Positions 1-9,043 of a stretch of 64,000 nucleotides of DNA are shown here, piece after piece. The notes beneath the pieces were generated by a model. That model saw only the letters and a list, made by a program, of their open reading frames with translations, was not told where the DNA came from and ran no database searches. Position numbers and translations under genes: made by a program. Each line of letters opens with the position of its first letter. The first letter of the stretch is position 1. The DNA is from Fuerstiella marisgermanici (GTDB lineage Bacteria > Planctomycetota > Planctomycetia > Planctomycetales > Planctomycetaceae), in NCBI RefSeq assembly GCF_001983935.1, contig NZ_CP017641.1:8668001-8732000 (forward strand), written 5' to 3'.

Positions 1-1274
1 AGCAGCAGGACCTTGGGTTGCAGGATGAGCCACTTTCCAAGCACCACCTTTTGCTGATTGCCGCCTGAAAGATTGCCGACCACCTGAAGATCGTCAGGCG
101 TTTTCACGCGCAGCCGATCCACCATCGCGGCCGAATCCGCTCGTTCGCGTTCGAAGTCAACGAACCCGCCAGGTTTTGCATTTCTCTTAAGAGCGGCCAG
201 GCCAACATTGCGGCGGATAATCATCTCCAGTACCAGGCCCTGCTGCTTGCGGTCTTCCGGCACCAAGGCAATCCCCGCCTCGATCGCATCCTGCGGCGAT
301 GATAGTTGCACCGGCTTTCCGTCGACGGAAATGCGTCCGGCGAGTGGCCGATCGACGCCGAACAGCGTTCGCAACATTTCAGTTCGACCAGCTCCGACCA
401 GGCCCGCAACGCCCACAATTTCGCCCGCAGAGACTCGGAAGTTCAACGCATGAGCAGGCCACGTTGGCGTGATCAGGTCGTGCACCTCAATGGCAACGTC
501 ACCGGCGTCGTGCGGTTGCCGAGAATAGAACCGCGAGACATCGCGTCCCACCATTAACTGCACCATTTTGTCATGGCTGACTTCATCACGCGAAAGGTCG
601 CCCGCGTTTTCGCCATCCCGCAAAACGGTGACGCGGTCTGATAAGTCCTGGACCTCGGCCAGCCGGTGAGAAATATACAAAATACTGACACCACTGCTGC
701 GGAGGTCACGGATGACTTCGAACAGCCGTTCGGATTCGCCCGCCGACAGACTGGAGGTGGGTTCGTCCATGATCAGCACTCGAGCGCCGATCGAAACGGC
801 CTTGGCGATTTCCACCAACTGCTGCTGACCGATCGTAAGATCCCGCACCAATGTCTGTGGAGACACCGTTAGCCCCACGCGACGAAGAAACTCCTCCGAT
901 TCAGCATTAATCTTTGCTTCGTCGATTAAGCCTCGTCGCAGCGGCTCGCGACCCAGAAAAATGTTCGCACCGACTTCCAGATTGTCGGCGAGGTTCAGTT
1001 CCTGATGGATCAACGCGATGCCGTTGTTCAGAGCGTCGCTCACATTGCGAAAGTGCTGCGGCTTTCCTTCCACCAGAATCCGGCCGGAATCCTGATTCTG
1101 CACGCCGGCCAGAATCTTCATGAGGGTGCTCTTGCCGGCGCCGTTTTCGCCGATCACGGACAATAGTTCCCCGGCCGCCACGTGCAGATTTACTTTGTGC
1201 AGTGCGCGCACGCCAGGGAACGTCTTGCAGACATCGCAGACCTGAAGTCGGTGTGGTGAGGCCCCTTCTGTCAT
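1..1274 (-). CDS. Sugar ABC transporter ATP-binding protein, RbsA/MglA type (3' end cut by window)
   Basis: This is the cytoplasmic ATPase that powers uptake of a monosaccharide by a ribose/xylose-type ABC importer. The frame is open from an ATG at 1274 to the window edge, giving about 424 residues of a protein that is usually near 500. An N-terminal Walker A (GENGAGKST) follows about 40 residues after the start, and a second nucleotide-binding domain carries the family-typical signature SGGNQQKV near residue 403. That tandem two-domain layout is diagnostic of the RbsA/MglA/XylG family. The ATG overlaps the stop of the binding-protein gene as ATGA, so the two are translationally coupled. The permease gene is presumably beyond position 1. 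The sugar cannot be read from the sequence. Confidence 0.93.
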   Translation of the reverse strand, partial: MTEGASPHRLQVCDVCKTFPGVRALHKVNLHVAAGELLSVIGENGAGKSTLMKILAGVQNQDSGRILVEGKPQHFRNVSDALNNGIALIHQELNLADNLEVGANIFLGREPLRRGLIDEAKINAESEEFLRRVGLTVSPQTLVRDLTIGQQQLVEIAKAVSIGARVLIMDEPTSSLSAGESERLFEVIRDLRSSGVSILYISHRLAEVQDLSDRVTVLRDGENAGDLSRDEVSHDKMVQLMVGRDVSRFYSRQPHDAGDVAIEVHDLITPTWPAHALNFRVSAGEIVGVAGLVGAGRTEMLRTLFGVDRPLAGRISVDGKPVQLSSPQDAIEAGIALVPEDRKQQGLVLEMIIRRNVGLAALKRNAKPGGFVDFERERADSAAMVDRLRVKTPDDLQVVGNLSGGNQQKVVLGKWLILQPKVLL

Positions 1275-2344
1275 TGGCCCTTCTTTGCCCGCAGATCTTC
1301 CCAATATTCGTCGACGTTTTCCTTGGTGATCGATCGAGGCGGAATGTCGATGTACTTCGAAGCCGGAATCACGTCTTCATTGCCGTTCAGGATCTCGTTC
1401 AGCACGCGTACCGATTCGTAACCGTACATGTACGGATTCTGAACGACCGTTCCGATGCATTCTCCATCTTTGATGGCCTGCAAGGTGACGTCGTTTTCGT
1501 CGAAGCCAACCAACTGGATCTGTCCAAGTTTGCCAGCTTTCTTCAGAGCCTGATAGAGTGCCGGTGGGTTGTATTCGAAGAGCCCGACCATCGCGTTCAG
1601 GTCTGTATAGGTGTTCAAGGCGTCTTCCGCTTTCGACAACGCCACTTCCGGCTTGCCCTGATCGGTGACCGTCGCCACGATCGTGTATTTGTCGCCCGCG
1701 ATTTCGCCGTCGGTTGGATCCCACGCATCGGGCTGCTCCTGGTAATAAGCCGCCGTTCTGTCTCGGCCCAGCAACACGTCGATGACCCCCTGTCGACGGT
1801 ACTTGCTGTTGTCCTGTTCCAGGCGTCCGATCGTCAGCAATACTTTTCCGCCGTCTGGAAGAGCTTCCACCACGAGGTCCCCGCAGGCTCGGCCACCCGC
1901 GTAGTTGTCCATACCGATGTACATCAGCCGTTCCGACTGCGGGGCGTCCGAATCGTGAGTGATTAAGGGAATTTTCTCCGCGATTTCGTTCAACCATTCG
2001 ACCTGATTGTCGGCATCGAGTGGGCTGATGGCAATCGCCTGAACACCGGATGTGAGCAGGTCTTCCACCTTCTGTTTTTGAACGACGGCTGTCGCTTCGG
2101 GAGGCATCACGACATCGACGTCAATATCAAATTCCTGAGCTGCATCGTTGGCTCCGGCTTCGGCAATTTTCCAGAAATCCGCGATCTGATTTGTGACGAA
2201 TGCGACAGAATGACGTTTCCCGTCGCCTCCATCGGGCGAACTGCCGGACGAACCTTCCGAGCCCGCTTTGCCAGGCTGATCGGCACACCCCGGCAAAAGC
2301 AGCAGTCCTAAACACAACAACCAGAGAGACGCGAAACGTGACAT
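1271..2344 (-). CDS. Sugar ABC transporter substrate-binding lipoprotein (RbsB-like)
   Basis: This is the periplasmic sugar-binding protein of the importer encoded downstream, 357 aa. A hydrophobic leader ends in a lipobox (LLPGC, Cys at about residue 19), so the mature protein should be a membrane-anchored lipoprotein. A Gly/Ser-rich linker follows, then a type I periplasmic-binding fold (peripla_BP_4) that begins with SVAFVTNQIADFWK and contains AIAISPLDAD and the hinge-region pattern VGFDENDVTLQAIKDG. It is the first gene of the visible operon, and its stop overlaps the ATPase start by the ATGA pattern. No strong ribosome-binding site is seen before the ATG. The ligand is unassigned. Confidence 0.92.
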   Translation of the reverse strand: MSRFASLWLLCLGLLLLPGCADQPGKAGSEGSSGSSPDGGDGKRHSVAFVTNQIADFWKIAEAGANDAAQEFDIDVDVVMPPEATAVVQKQKVEDLLTSGVQAIAISPLDADNQVEWLNEIAEKIPLITHDSDAPQSERLMYIGMDNYAGGRACGDLVVEALPDGGKVLLTIGRLEQDNSKYRRQGVIDVLLGRDRTAAYYQEQPDAWDPTDGEIAGDKYTIVATVTDQGKPEVALSKAEDALNTYTDLNAMVGLFEYNPPALYQALKKAGKLGQIQLVGFDENDVTLQAIKDGECIGTVVQNPYMYGYESVRVLNEILNGNEDVIPASKYIDIPPRSITKENVDEYWEDLRAKKGQ

Positions 2345-2674
2345 TCAATCGAACCTTTATTGTGTGACTCAGAAGCCAATCGAACCCAGTCCGGAAGCGC
2401 AGCAACCTGTATGACAGAATTTCGAGTCGCCGTTTGCTGCCGGAACTCGCAGGGTACGGGGGGGGGAGATTCGCGTCAAATCTGCAACGTCTCCAAATGA
2501 AAACGGCCGCCTCTTTCCGCAGTTCTGCCTGCAGAATGGCGATTTCTACTCGATTTCGTAGCCGCCAGCCGCCATTGTGGGGAACATTCGTCCGGGCTAT
2601 AGTGAAACTTCGTCGGGTGAACAGAGCTGTTGGTTCTTTCACCACTTTTTCAGAAACCGAATCGTCAATCGTCT
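2345..2674. other. Divergent intergenic region, no gene seen
   Basis: This 330-bp gap separates the minus-strand sugar operon from the plus-strand SirB1-like gene and should hold both promoters. It contains a run of nine G at about 2459-2467. I see no convincing coding frame, operator or RNA element. Confidence 0.5.
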
Positions 2675-3514
2675 ATGTCCGCTCTGCAGCAGTTTGAAAA
2701 GGATGAACAGTTTATTCGGCTGGTCCGTCGTGAAGACGACGTCGACCTTGTCGTTGCTGCGCTGGAAATCGCTCGCGACGCTCAGCCGGACCTGGACTTC
2801 GAACCAACTCTGCAAAAAATTCGCACGGCCGTTGGCGAACTGACGCGACCAATTGCCATGGCGGGCGATGATCGCAGTGAACTCGAACTGCTGATCCAGT
2901 TTTTGACATCCGACCTGAACCTGCACGGACACCCCGAAAGCTTTGATTCCCCCAACAGCAGCTATTTGAATCACGTCATGGAAAGCGGTCGCGGGATTCC
3001 GATTTCGCTGTCCGTCATCTACATGGCAATCGCGAACGAACTGGGGATTCCGCTGGCGGGTGTGGCCGCACCGTCGCACTTTTTGACGTCGCTTCAAACA
3101 GACGGCGGCGTCGTGTACGTCGATCCGTTTCGTGGCGGCGAAATTATGAACGAAGTCGAGTGCGTCGACTGGCTGCATGCCCTCACCGAATTGCCACGAG
3201 CTGAAATTCACCCTACGCTGAAACCGACAAGCGAGCGGAAGATTATCGTTCGCATGCTAAACAATCTGAAGACGCATTTCGGCAGCACAGATCAGTGGCG
3301 GTCTGTTTGGCGAGTACAGCGGCGTCTGGCTTTGCTGAGCCCGGGGTCGTACCGCGAAAAACGAGACCTCGCCATCGTGACTCTCCGCGCCGGTCGGCCG
3401 GGGGAAGCGATCGATCTGCTGCAAAGCTGCCTTGCCGTGTGCATTCCCGAAGAACGCCAGTTGCTGCAGCAGTACCTCAGGGATGCTCGCAAGGAATCGC
3501 CGCTGCTGAATTAA
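2675..3514 (+). CDS. SirB1-type transglutaminase-like protein with TPR-like tail
   Basis: A 279-aa protein of the SirB1 family (Transglut_core2 plus a C-terminal tetratricopeptide-like part). The family hallmark GIPISLSVIYMAIANELGIP lies in the middle, followed by the conserved AAPSHFL and VYVDPFRGG segments. The last 70 residues are helical and end in a repeat-like stretch (RAGRPGEAIDLLQSCL). I prefer the ATG at 2675; an in-frame start 45 bases upstream would add an unusual leader. The molecular function of SirB1 proteins is not settled. A cytoplasmic location is expected because no signal peptide is seen. It stands alone between the sugar operon and a sialidase-like gene. Confidence 0.85.
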   Translation: MSALQQFEKDEQFIRLVRREDDVDLVVAALEIARDAQPDLDFEPTLQKIRTAVGELTRPIAMAGDDRSELELLIQFLTSDLNLHGHPESFDSPNSSYLNHVMESGRGIPISLSVIYMAIANELGIPLAGVAAPSHFLTSLQTDGGVVYVDPFRGGEIMNEVECVDWLHALTELPRAEIHPTLKPTSERKIIVRMLNNLKTHFGSTDQWRSVWRVQRRLALLSPGSYREKRDLAIVTLRAGRPGEAIDLLQSCLAVCIPEERQLLQQYLRDARKESPLLN

Positions 3515-3673
3515 AGCACGCTGAATACGACTCGCCCCATTTCGCAGCGGGAGGTGGCGAGTACGTCTGATATTTCGACGAAAGCGTAGGCTGCAATTCC
3601 CTCGCGCGGCGTGCTAAGCTGATGAACTGCCGTAAATTCTTTCCCGCATGCCACTTCATTGGAGCCCCACCTT

Positions 3674-4846
3674 ATGCTTCCCGTTTCCCGCCGCACCATG
3701 CTTTCCACGTCTGCTGCAGCGCTGATCGCCAGTCGTACCACTGACACGTTGGCTGCCGGTCCCGCGCCCAAATTTCATGTTGATGAAATTAAAACTATCA
3801 GCCTGCAATCGGACCGCTACCATGGCTGGCCCACGTTGATTCGCCGCAAAAACGGTGAACTGATGGTTGTCTGCTCGGGCGGCCGCCAGTCTCACGTTTG
3901 CCCATTCGGTCGGGTTGAGTTGATCAAGTCATACGACGACGGTGCTACCTGGACGTACGCTCGCACGCTACTGGATGGTCCAATCGACGACCGCGACGCT
4001 GGAATTCTGGAAACGGCGAAGGGCACATTGCTGGTCTCCACGTTTACATCATTAGCATACGAACCCGGCTTGCAGAAAGCTGTCGCGTCGGCGGCACAGG
4101 GCAATGCGACCATGCCGCCGGAGCAGCTCGCCAAGTGGCAGGGGGCTCACGGTAGAGTTCCTGACGGTCAGCACAAACAGCATTTGGGCTGTTGGATGCT
4201 GCGGTCCGAGGATGGCGGCCTGAACTGGTCGCCTGCGTACCAAGTCCCGTTGAATAGTCCTCATGGCCCCGTCAACTTAAGCGATGGTCGCCTGTTTTAT
4301 CCCGGCGTCGATTTGTGGGGCAAGGGCCGCAAGGTCGGCTACAGTTTTTCAGAAGATGATGGCAAGTCGTGGACTCCACTGGCTGAATTTCCGATCCGGA
4401 AAGGCGACGATGGTTCCGCGTATCACGAACTTCACGGCGTGGAAGCCGCCGACGGCCGTCTGGTTGTGCAAATTCGTACTCATAACAAGACATACAACCG
4501 GGAGACTCTACAGACACATTCGACCGACGGCGGTAAGTCGTGGGCTGAACCGTATTCAATCGGTGTCTGGGGCCTGCCGTCACAGCTGCTTCGGCTATCA
4601 GACGACCGGTTACTGATGTCTTACGGCCATCGCCGCGCTCCACTGGGCAACCAGGCTCGCCTTAGTGACGACAACGGCAAGACATGGTCCGAGCCAATGA
4701 TTATTCAGGGCGACGCCAGTTCCGGTGACCTTGGTTATCCATCCACGGCAGAAATTGAACCGGGCCACTTCGCCACCGTGTGGTATGAGAAGCTCAAGGG
4801 CAACAAGTTGGCTCAACTGAGAATGGCGAAATGGCGTCTCGCGTAG
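3674..4846 (+). CDS. Tat-exported sialidase-like protein (BNR/Asp-box propeller)
   Basis: A predicted exported six-bladed propeller of the exo-alpha-sialidase superfamily, 390 aa. The N-terminus carries a Tat-like signal (SRRTMLSTSAAALIA), typical for planctomycete sialidase-like proteins. At least five Asp-box motifs (S-x-D-x-G-x-x-W) are visible: SYDDGATW, SEDGGLNW, SEDDGKSW, STDGGKSW and SDDNGKTW. The opening strand PTLIRRKNGELMVVCSGG fits the region where sialidases place their first substrate Arg. I chose the ATG at 3674 because it sits directly before the twin-arginine motif; another ATG lies 15 bases upstream. True sialidase activity is uncertain, since many planctomycete members act on other glycans or are uncharacterised. 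Confidence 0.85.
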   Translation: MLPVSRRTMLSTSAAALIASRTTDTLAAGPAPKFHVDEIKTISLQSDRYHGWPTLIRRKNGELMVVCSGGRQSHVCPFGRVELIKSYDDGATWTYARTLLDGPIDDRDAGILETAKGTLLVSTFTSLAYEPGLQKAVASAAQGNATMPPEQLAKWQGAHGRVPDGQHKQHLGCWMLRSEDGGLNWSPAYQVPLNSPHGPVNLSDGRLFYPGVDLWGKGRKVGYSFSEDDGKSWTPLAEFPIRKGDDGSAYHELHGVEAADGRLVVQIRTHNKTYNRETLQTHSTDGGKSWAEPYSIGVWGLPSQLLRLSDDRLLMSYGHRRAPLGNQARLSDDNGKTWSEPMIIQGDASSGDLGYPSTAEIEPGHFATVWYEKLKGNKLAQLRMAKWRLA

Positions 4847-4859
4847 CCTAAATGAAACC

Positions 4860-5972
4860 TCAACCCTGATTGGCCGCAATCATCCGCCGCACGACTTCCG
4901 TGCGGCTGTTGGTTTCTTCAAAGATCCGTAGCTGTTGTTTGGCTCCGGCATTTTGCACGACGGCGTGTAATGATGACAGCTCGTCAGCACAGTCCAGTTG
5001 CAAGGCGACCGGCAGCAGCTGTTGAATCAGATTGTCGGTGACTTCAGTCACGGTCCGCTGCTGGTAGTCACTGGTGCTCACCAGTGATGCGTCGGCGCCA
5101 AACCGAGTCGCACGCCATTTGTTTTGCTGGACCATCATGGGGTGGTAGTCGGATTGAAACGTTCCCTGATCGATTTCTGCGGAAATCGCGACCACAAGGC
5201 ATTGCACAAGAGCGGTGATTGATAGCACCTGTTCAAGATTCGGTGGCATGTCGCACACGCGAATTTCCACCGTGCCGAAATTGTGGTGAGGCCGAATGTC
5301 CCACCAGATCTCCCGGATGCTGTTAATGAACCCGGTGCTTTCAAGGTGCTTAATCAACCAGACGTACTCAGACCAGTTCCGCATGCGATGAGGCAGCCCG
5401 GCCGTCGGGAGACCTTCCATGATTTTCGAACGGTTCGAATGTAGTCCGGTGTTTCGACCTTCCCAGAACGGCGAATTGGACGACAGCGACAATAACAGCG
5501 GAAGGTACTTCATCATGCGGTCGCAAACGTTTACCGCTTTGTCGCCGGTTTCCACACCAACGTGAACGTGCAGGCCAAAGGTCACCAATCGACGAGCCAC
5601 GTCCTGCATCAGACTGACCAGCCGGTAATACCGATCATCAACGGTGATTTCCTGGTCTCGCCACGACGAAAACGGATGCGAGCCTGCCCAGAACAGCTTT
5701 AGCCCCAGCGGACCGATCGCCGATTCCACCATTTCCAGCTTGCGTTTCAAATCCGCACCGGCTTCCTGCACTGTGCGGCAGACGCCCGTGTTGATTTCCA
5801 GATAGCTTTGCATCAGCTCTGGCTTGACGACCTCACGCAGTTCGTCGGGCAGTGCGGCGAGGACTTCTTCAATTCGATTGGCCAGTGACATGCTGTCGGC
5901 GTCGACCAGCTGCAATTCGATTTCGACACCGATCGAAGGTGTTTCGTTGCACGCGAATTCAAGGAATGACAT
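4860..5972 (-). CDS. GCS2-family carboxylate-amine ligase (YbdK-like)
   Basis: An ATP-dependent ligase of the glutamate-cysteine ligase 2 family, 370 aa, the usual length for YbdK-type enzymes. It opens with the nucleotide/glutamate-binding motif GVEIELQLVD and contains HVHVGV, the NSPFWEGR segment and EIRVCDMPP, all typical of the fold. Members can make gamma-glutamyl amides; the real amine substrate is unknown. Its ATG starts three bases after the stop of the upstream M20 amidohydrolase, so the two are almost certainly co-transcribed. That pairing of a ligase with a hydrolase of the same bond class hints at amide conjugation and turnover, but this is inference. Confidence 0.9.
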   Translation of the reverse strand: MSFLEFACNETPSIGVEIELQLVDADSMSLANRIEEVLAALPDELREVVKPELMQSYLEINTGVCRTVQEAGADLKRKLEMVESAIGPLGLKLFWAGSHPFSSWRDQEITVDDRYYRLVSLMQDVARRLVTFGLHVHVGVETGDKAVNVCDRMMKYLPLLLSLSSNSPFWEGRNTGLHSNRSKIMEGLPTAGLPHRMRNWSEYVWLIKHLESTGFINSIREIWWDIRPHHNFGTVEIRVCDMPPNLEQVLSITALVQCLVVAISAEIDQGTFQSDYHPMMVQQNKWRATRFGADASLVSTSDYQQRTVTEVTDNLIQQLLPVALQLDCADELSSLHAVVQNAGAKQQLRIFEETNSRTEVVRRMIAANQG

Positions 5973-5975
5973 GAG

Positions 5976-7208
5976 CTACTCCTGCGAAGCCAACAGCGCC
6001 GCTCGCGCCACCACGCGGACCCCAATTGCAATCGCCTGCTCATCCACGTCAAACACGGGCGAATGCAGATGTGGCCACGGTAGCGAACCGGCGCAGCCAA
6101 GTCGAATCTGACTCCCCTTGCAGCAGTCGAGATACATGGCGAAATCTTCGCCACCCATGCTGGGGCGATCCAGCAATTCCACGCCGCCGTCGCCGAGCAC
6201 TTCACGACTGGCCTTTTCGAACGCCGCGGTTTCGTTGTTCGAATTCACCACCGAACTTAGCGAATGCAGAAACTGGACATCGATTTCGTTACCCGTCAGA
6301 TCGGCCAGATGCTGGCTTGTGGCACGAATGCAGTTCATTAAATCGCCGCGACTGTTAGGCTCAGTTGTTCGTAGAGTCCCCACGATGCTCACTTCGTCCG
6401 GAATGACGTTAGACGCATGCCCGCCATGGATTTGCCCGACCGTAAACACAGACGAATCGCGTACGTCCACGCTGCGCGGCAGCATTTGATACAACTGACA
6501 CACCAGCATTGTGGCGGCGTGAATCGGATCCGTCGTGCTGTGCGGGCGAGCCGTGTGGCCCCCGTTGCCCTTCACGAAAATATGAACTTCGTCGACGGCG
6601 GCGGTGAATACGCCATAGCGAATTCCGATCCGGCCGACCAACAGATTTGGTTCCACATGCAGACCCAAAATCGACGGCACATTCTTCAGGTAGCCGTCTT
6701 CGACCATCCAGATCGCGCCTTCGCCTGTTTCTTCGGCCGCCTGAAAAAGAAACCTGACGCGCGCGGTGGGCAGCTTTGTTCCGGACTTTTTCAGTGAAGA
6801 AAGCGTTTCGGCGGCGCCCAGAACAACAGTGGTGTGCACGTCGTGGCCGCACGCGTGAGCCAGCCCGTCTTTGATGGACGAATAGCCAACATCCTTGCGA
6901 TCCGGCATTCGCAACGCGTCGATGTCAGCTCGCAAAGCGATCGCTGGAGTGTCATCAGTGGCGTCGCCGAGCAACAGGTCGCCGACAACTCCGACGCCAC
7001 GTTCGGGGATCTGAGCGGCAATGCCGAGGCTCTTGAGTCGCTCACAGATGGAACGGCTGGTCTCTGTTTCTTCGCCGCTTGGTTCGGGCGAACAATGTCG
7101 TTCACGCCGATAAGCAATCCAGCTCGCCTGATGTTCCTCTGCAAAGCGATCAATGAAGGAAGTGATGTCGGTTGACGAATTGTTGGGTAGTCCGTTCTGA
7201 GTGTGCAT
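5976..7208 (-). CDS. M20-family amidohydrolase / carboxypeptidase
   Basis: A zinc-dependent amidohydrolase of the M20D (hippurate hydrolase/IAA-amino-acid hydrolase) type, 410 aa. The di-metal ligands are in ALRADIDALRM, HACGHDVHTT and the acid pair EETGEG, with the C-terminal GGEDFAMYLD motif also present. The dimerisation domain is visible as GNGGHTARPHSTTDPIHAA. It releases amino acids from N-acyl or related conjugates and is probably cytoplasmic because no leader is seen. I chose the ATG at 7208; an in-frame ATG 39 bases upstream is possible. It is the first gene of a two-gene unit with the GCS2 ligase. Confidence 0.9.
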   Translation of the reverse strand: MHTQNGLPNNSSTDITSFIDRFAEEHQASWIAYRRERHCSPEPSGEETETSRSICERLKSLGIAAQIPERGVGVVGDLLLGDATDDTPAIALRADIDALRMPDRKDVGYSSIKDGLAHACGHDVHTTVVLGAAETLSSLKKSGTKLPTARVRFLFQAAEETGEGAIWMVEDGYLKNVPSILGLHVEPNLLVGRIGIRYGVFTAAVDEVHIFVKGNGGHTARPHSTTDPIHAATMLVCQLYQMLPRSVDVRDSSVFTVGQIHGGHASNVIPDEVSIVGTLRTTEPNSRGDLMNCIRATSQHLADLTGNEIDVQFLHSLSSVVNSNNETAAFEKASREVLGDGGVELLDRPSMGGEDFAMYLDCCKGSQIRLGCAGSLPWPHLHSPVFDVDEQAIAIGVRVVARAALLASQE

Positions 7209-7340
7209 ACACTGGTCTGCGTGGTTGGGAAATGAAGTTTGTCGCAAAACAACAGCCTGGCAACTGCGCAGAGGCTACCACATTCAACGGCTGGCGATGA
7301 TATGGTACACGGCATTGCAGAAGATCGCCTGCAATCCCGC

Positions 7341-8513
7341 TTAAGCGGCCGCTTTTCTGCTCATTCCGGCGCGAACCACATTATACACGGCGTCAATTAC
7401 GTCTGTCACATCCTGGTCGCTCATCTTTGGCGACAGCGGCAGGCTGACCATGCGGTTAAAACTGTCCAGGGCCACCGGGAAATCGTCGGGCTCCCAGCCA
7501 TACTTTTCGGCGTAGTATGAATGAATGTGAATCGGGATAAAGTGAACCGACGTGCCGATGTTGCGCGCATTCACTTCTTCGATAAACTGATTGCGATTGA
7601 CACTTAGTTCGCCTTCGTTCAAGCGCAGAACGTACAAGTGCCAGGCGTGAGTGACATGTTCGCGGGAAACGGGCGTTTGGAAGGCTGCATTCCCGCTGAA
7701 CGCTTCCTGATACTGACTGACAATATCACGGCGACGCTGCTGCATGGATTCGAAGCGCCGTAGCTGCTGCAGGCCCAAAGCGGCCTGAATATCTGTCATG
7801 TTGTATTTGTAGCCGGGAGCTGCAATGTCATACGCCCACTTCCCGCCGGCGGCGTAACGACTCCACGCTTCGCGGCTCATGCCATGCAGACTCAGCATGC
7901 GAGCCTTTTCCAGAAATTCAGACTCACCCGTCAACATTCCCCCTTCGCCGGTGGTCAGGTTTTTAGTTGCATAAAAGCTGAAGCAGGCGGGGTTCAAGCC
8001 GCTTCCGATTGGCTGGCCCTTGTACGCCGATCCAATCGCGTGCGCCGCGTCTTCAATCAGAATCAAGTCGTGCCGTTCGGCGATCTCCCGAATCTCATCC
8101 AATTCGGCCGGATGTCCGGCATAATGCACTGCGATGATTGCTTTAGTATTTGGCGTGATTGCCATTTCAATTTTCGCGGGATCGATGTTCAGCGTATCGG
8201 GTTCGACATCCACAAGGACAGGTCGAGCGCCCGAGTGCTCGATGACATTCACGGACGCCGCGAACGTCAGCGGGGTCGTGATGACTTCGTCACCTTCGCC
8301 AACATCATTGGCCACCAACGCCAGATGCAAAGCGGCTGTGCAGGAACTCACAGTCAACGCGGCCGCCGCATCCGTGAACTCAGCAAACTCATCGGCAAAT
8401 CGTCGCGTCTTCGGCCCGGTGGTCAGCCAACCGGATCGCAGAGTGTCGATGACTTCTTCGATTTCCTCTTCCCCAATCAGGGGCGGGGCGAAGGGCAAAA
8501 ATGTGTCTCGCAT
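7341..8513 (-). CDS. DegT/DnrJ/EryC1/StrS-family PLP aminotransferase
   Basis: A 390-aa sugar aminotransferase-type enzyme that makes amino sugars for surface glycans or secondary metabolites. The PLP lysine is in SFYATKNLTTGEGG (K184), and the ring-N Asp is in LIEDAAHA (D155). The N-terminal RSGWLTTGPKTRRFADEF and the C-terminal HAWHLYVLRL are standard family landmarks. I placed the start at 8513 because GGAGG lies eight bases before that ATG, while an ATG 15 bases upstream overlaps this site. The gene is not adjacent to other nucleotide-sugar genes, so its glycan target is unknown. A pathway for UDP-sugar or PLP-dependent dehydration cannot be excluded. Confidence 0.92.
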   Translation of the reverse strand: MRDTFLPFAPPLIGEEEIEEVIDTLRSGWLTTGPKTRRFADEFAEFTDAAAALTVSSCTAALHLALVANDVGEGDEVITTPLTFAASVNVIEHSGARPVLVDVEPDTLNIDPAKIEMAITPNTKAIIAVHYAGHPAELDEIREIAERHDLILIEDAAHAIGSAYKGQPIGSGLNPACFSFYATKNLTTGEGGMLTGESEFLEKARMLSLHGMSREAWSRYAAGGKWAYDIAAPGYKYNMTDIQAALGLQQLRRFESMQQRRRDIVSQYQEAFSGNAAFQTPVSREHVTHAWHLYVLRLNEGELSVNRNQFIEEVNARNIGTSVHFIPIHIHSYYAEKYGWEPDDFPVALDSFNRMVSLPLSPKMSDQDVTDVIDAVYNVVRAGMSRKAAA

Positions 8514-9043
8514 CGTGAATGCCTCCATGCATTAACGCGGAAAGAAAGTGGCAGAATTCATGCCGAAGGATGTCTGCGTTGTGTAACGATTTCCGGTTTC
8601 GGCGACCAGATCAACTGCCGGCCAGTGCTGACCGGTGGCAGCAACAGGTGCGTGAAGAGTCGCAGGGATAGGCGGAGGCCAGAAACGCGACAGACTCTTG
8701 GTGAGCTGCATTCTGGTTAGCCGGATGACGCGTTTTCCCTACTGTTGAGGGCTTGTCAGGCAGCCGACTGATGCTGTGACAGGCCGCAAATTCTGCAGTC
8801 TTTCGCCAGCTTCGGCAGAATCCGCCGACTGCCTCAACACCGCGACTGTTGCGAGCCGCTTCCTTCCGACGCGATCCCCGGTGAACTGCACTACGGGCCT
8901 TGTCTTGGCCGGCGCAAAGGGAATGATTGTGCAACCCGCGCTTCGACTTCAAGGATGAACCGAGCGAACCTGAATCCAGAGGCCTGTCATCGACAGATGT
9001 CCTTTCCGTATTCTGAAACCACAGATTCATCCGAACGCCTGCC
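8514..9043. other. Intergenic region, no gene seen
   Basis: About 530 bases between the divergently oriented aminotransferase and the secreted TPR-like protein. Open frames on both strands are present but lack coding character or a ribosome-binding site. It probably carries the two promoters. I see no hairpin or repeat that I can support. Confidence 0.45.

Noticed and set aside
7884-8720. Long plus-strand open frame (278 codons) opposite the DegT aminotransferase
   Set aside because: It is the mirror of a clearly recognised gene, has no family-like sequence, and arises from the codon bias of the other strand.
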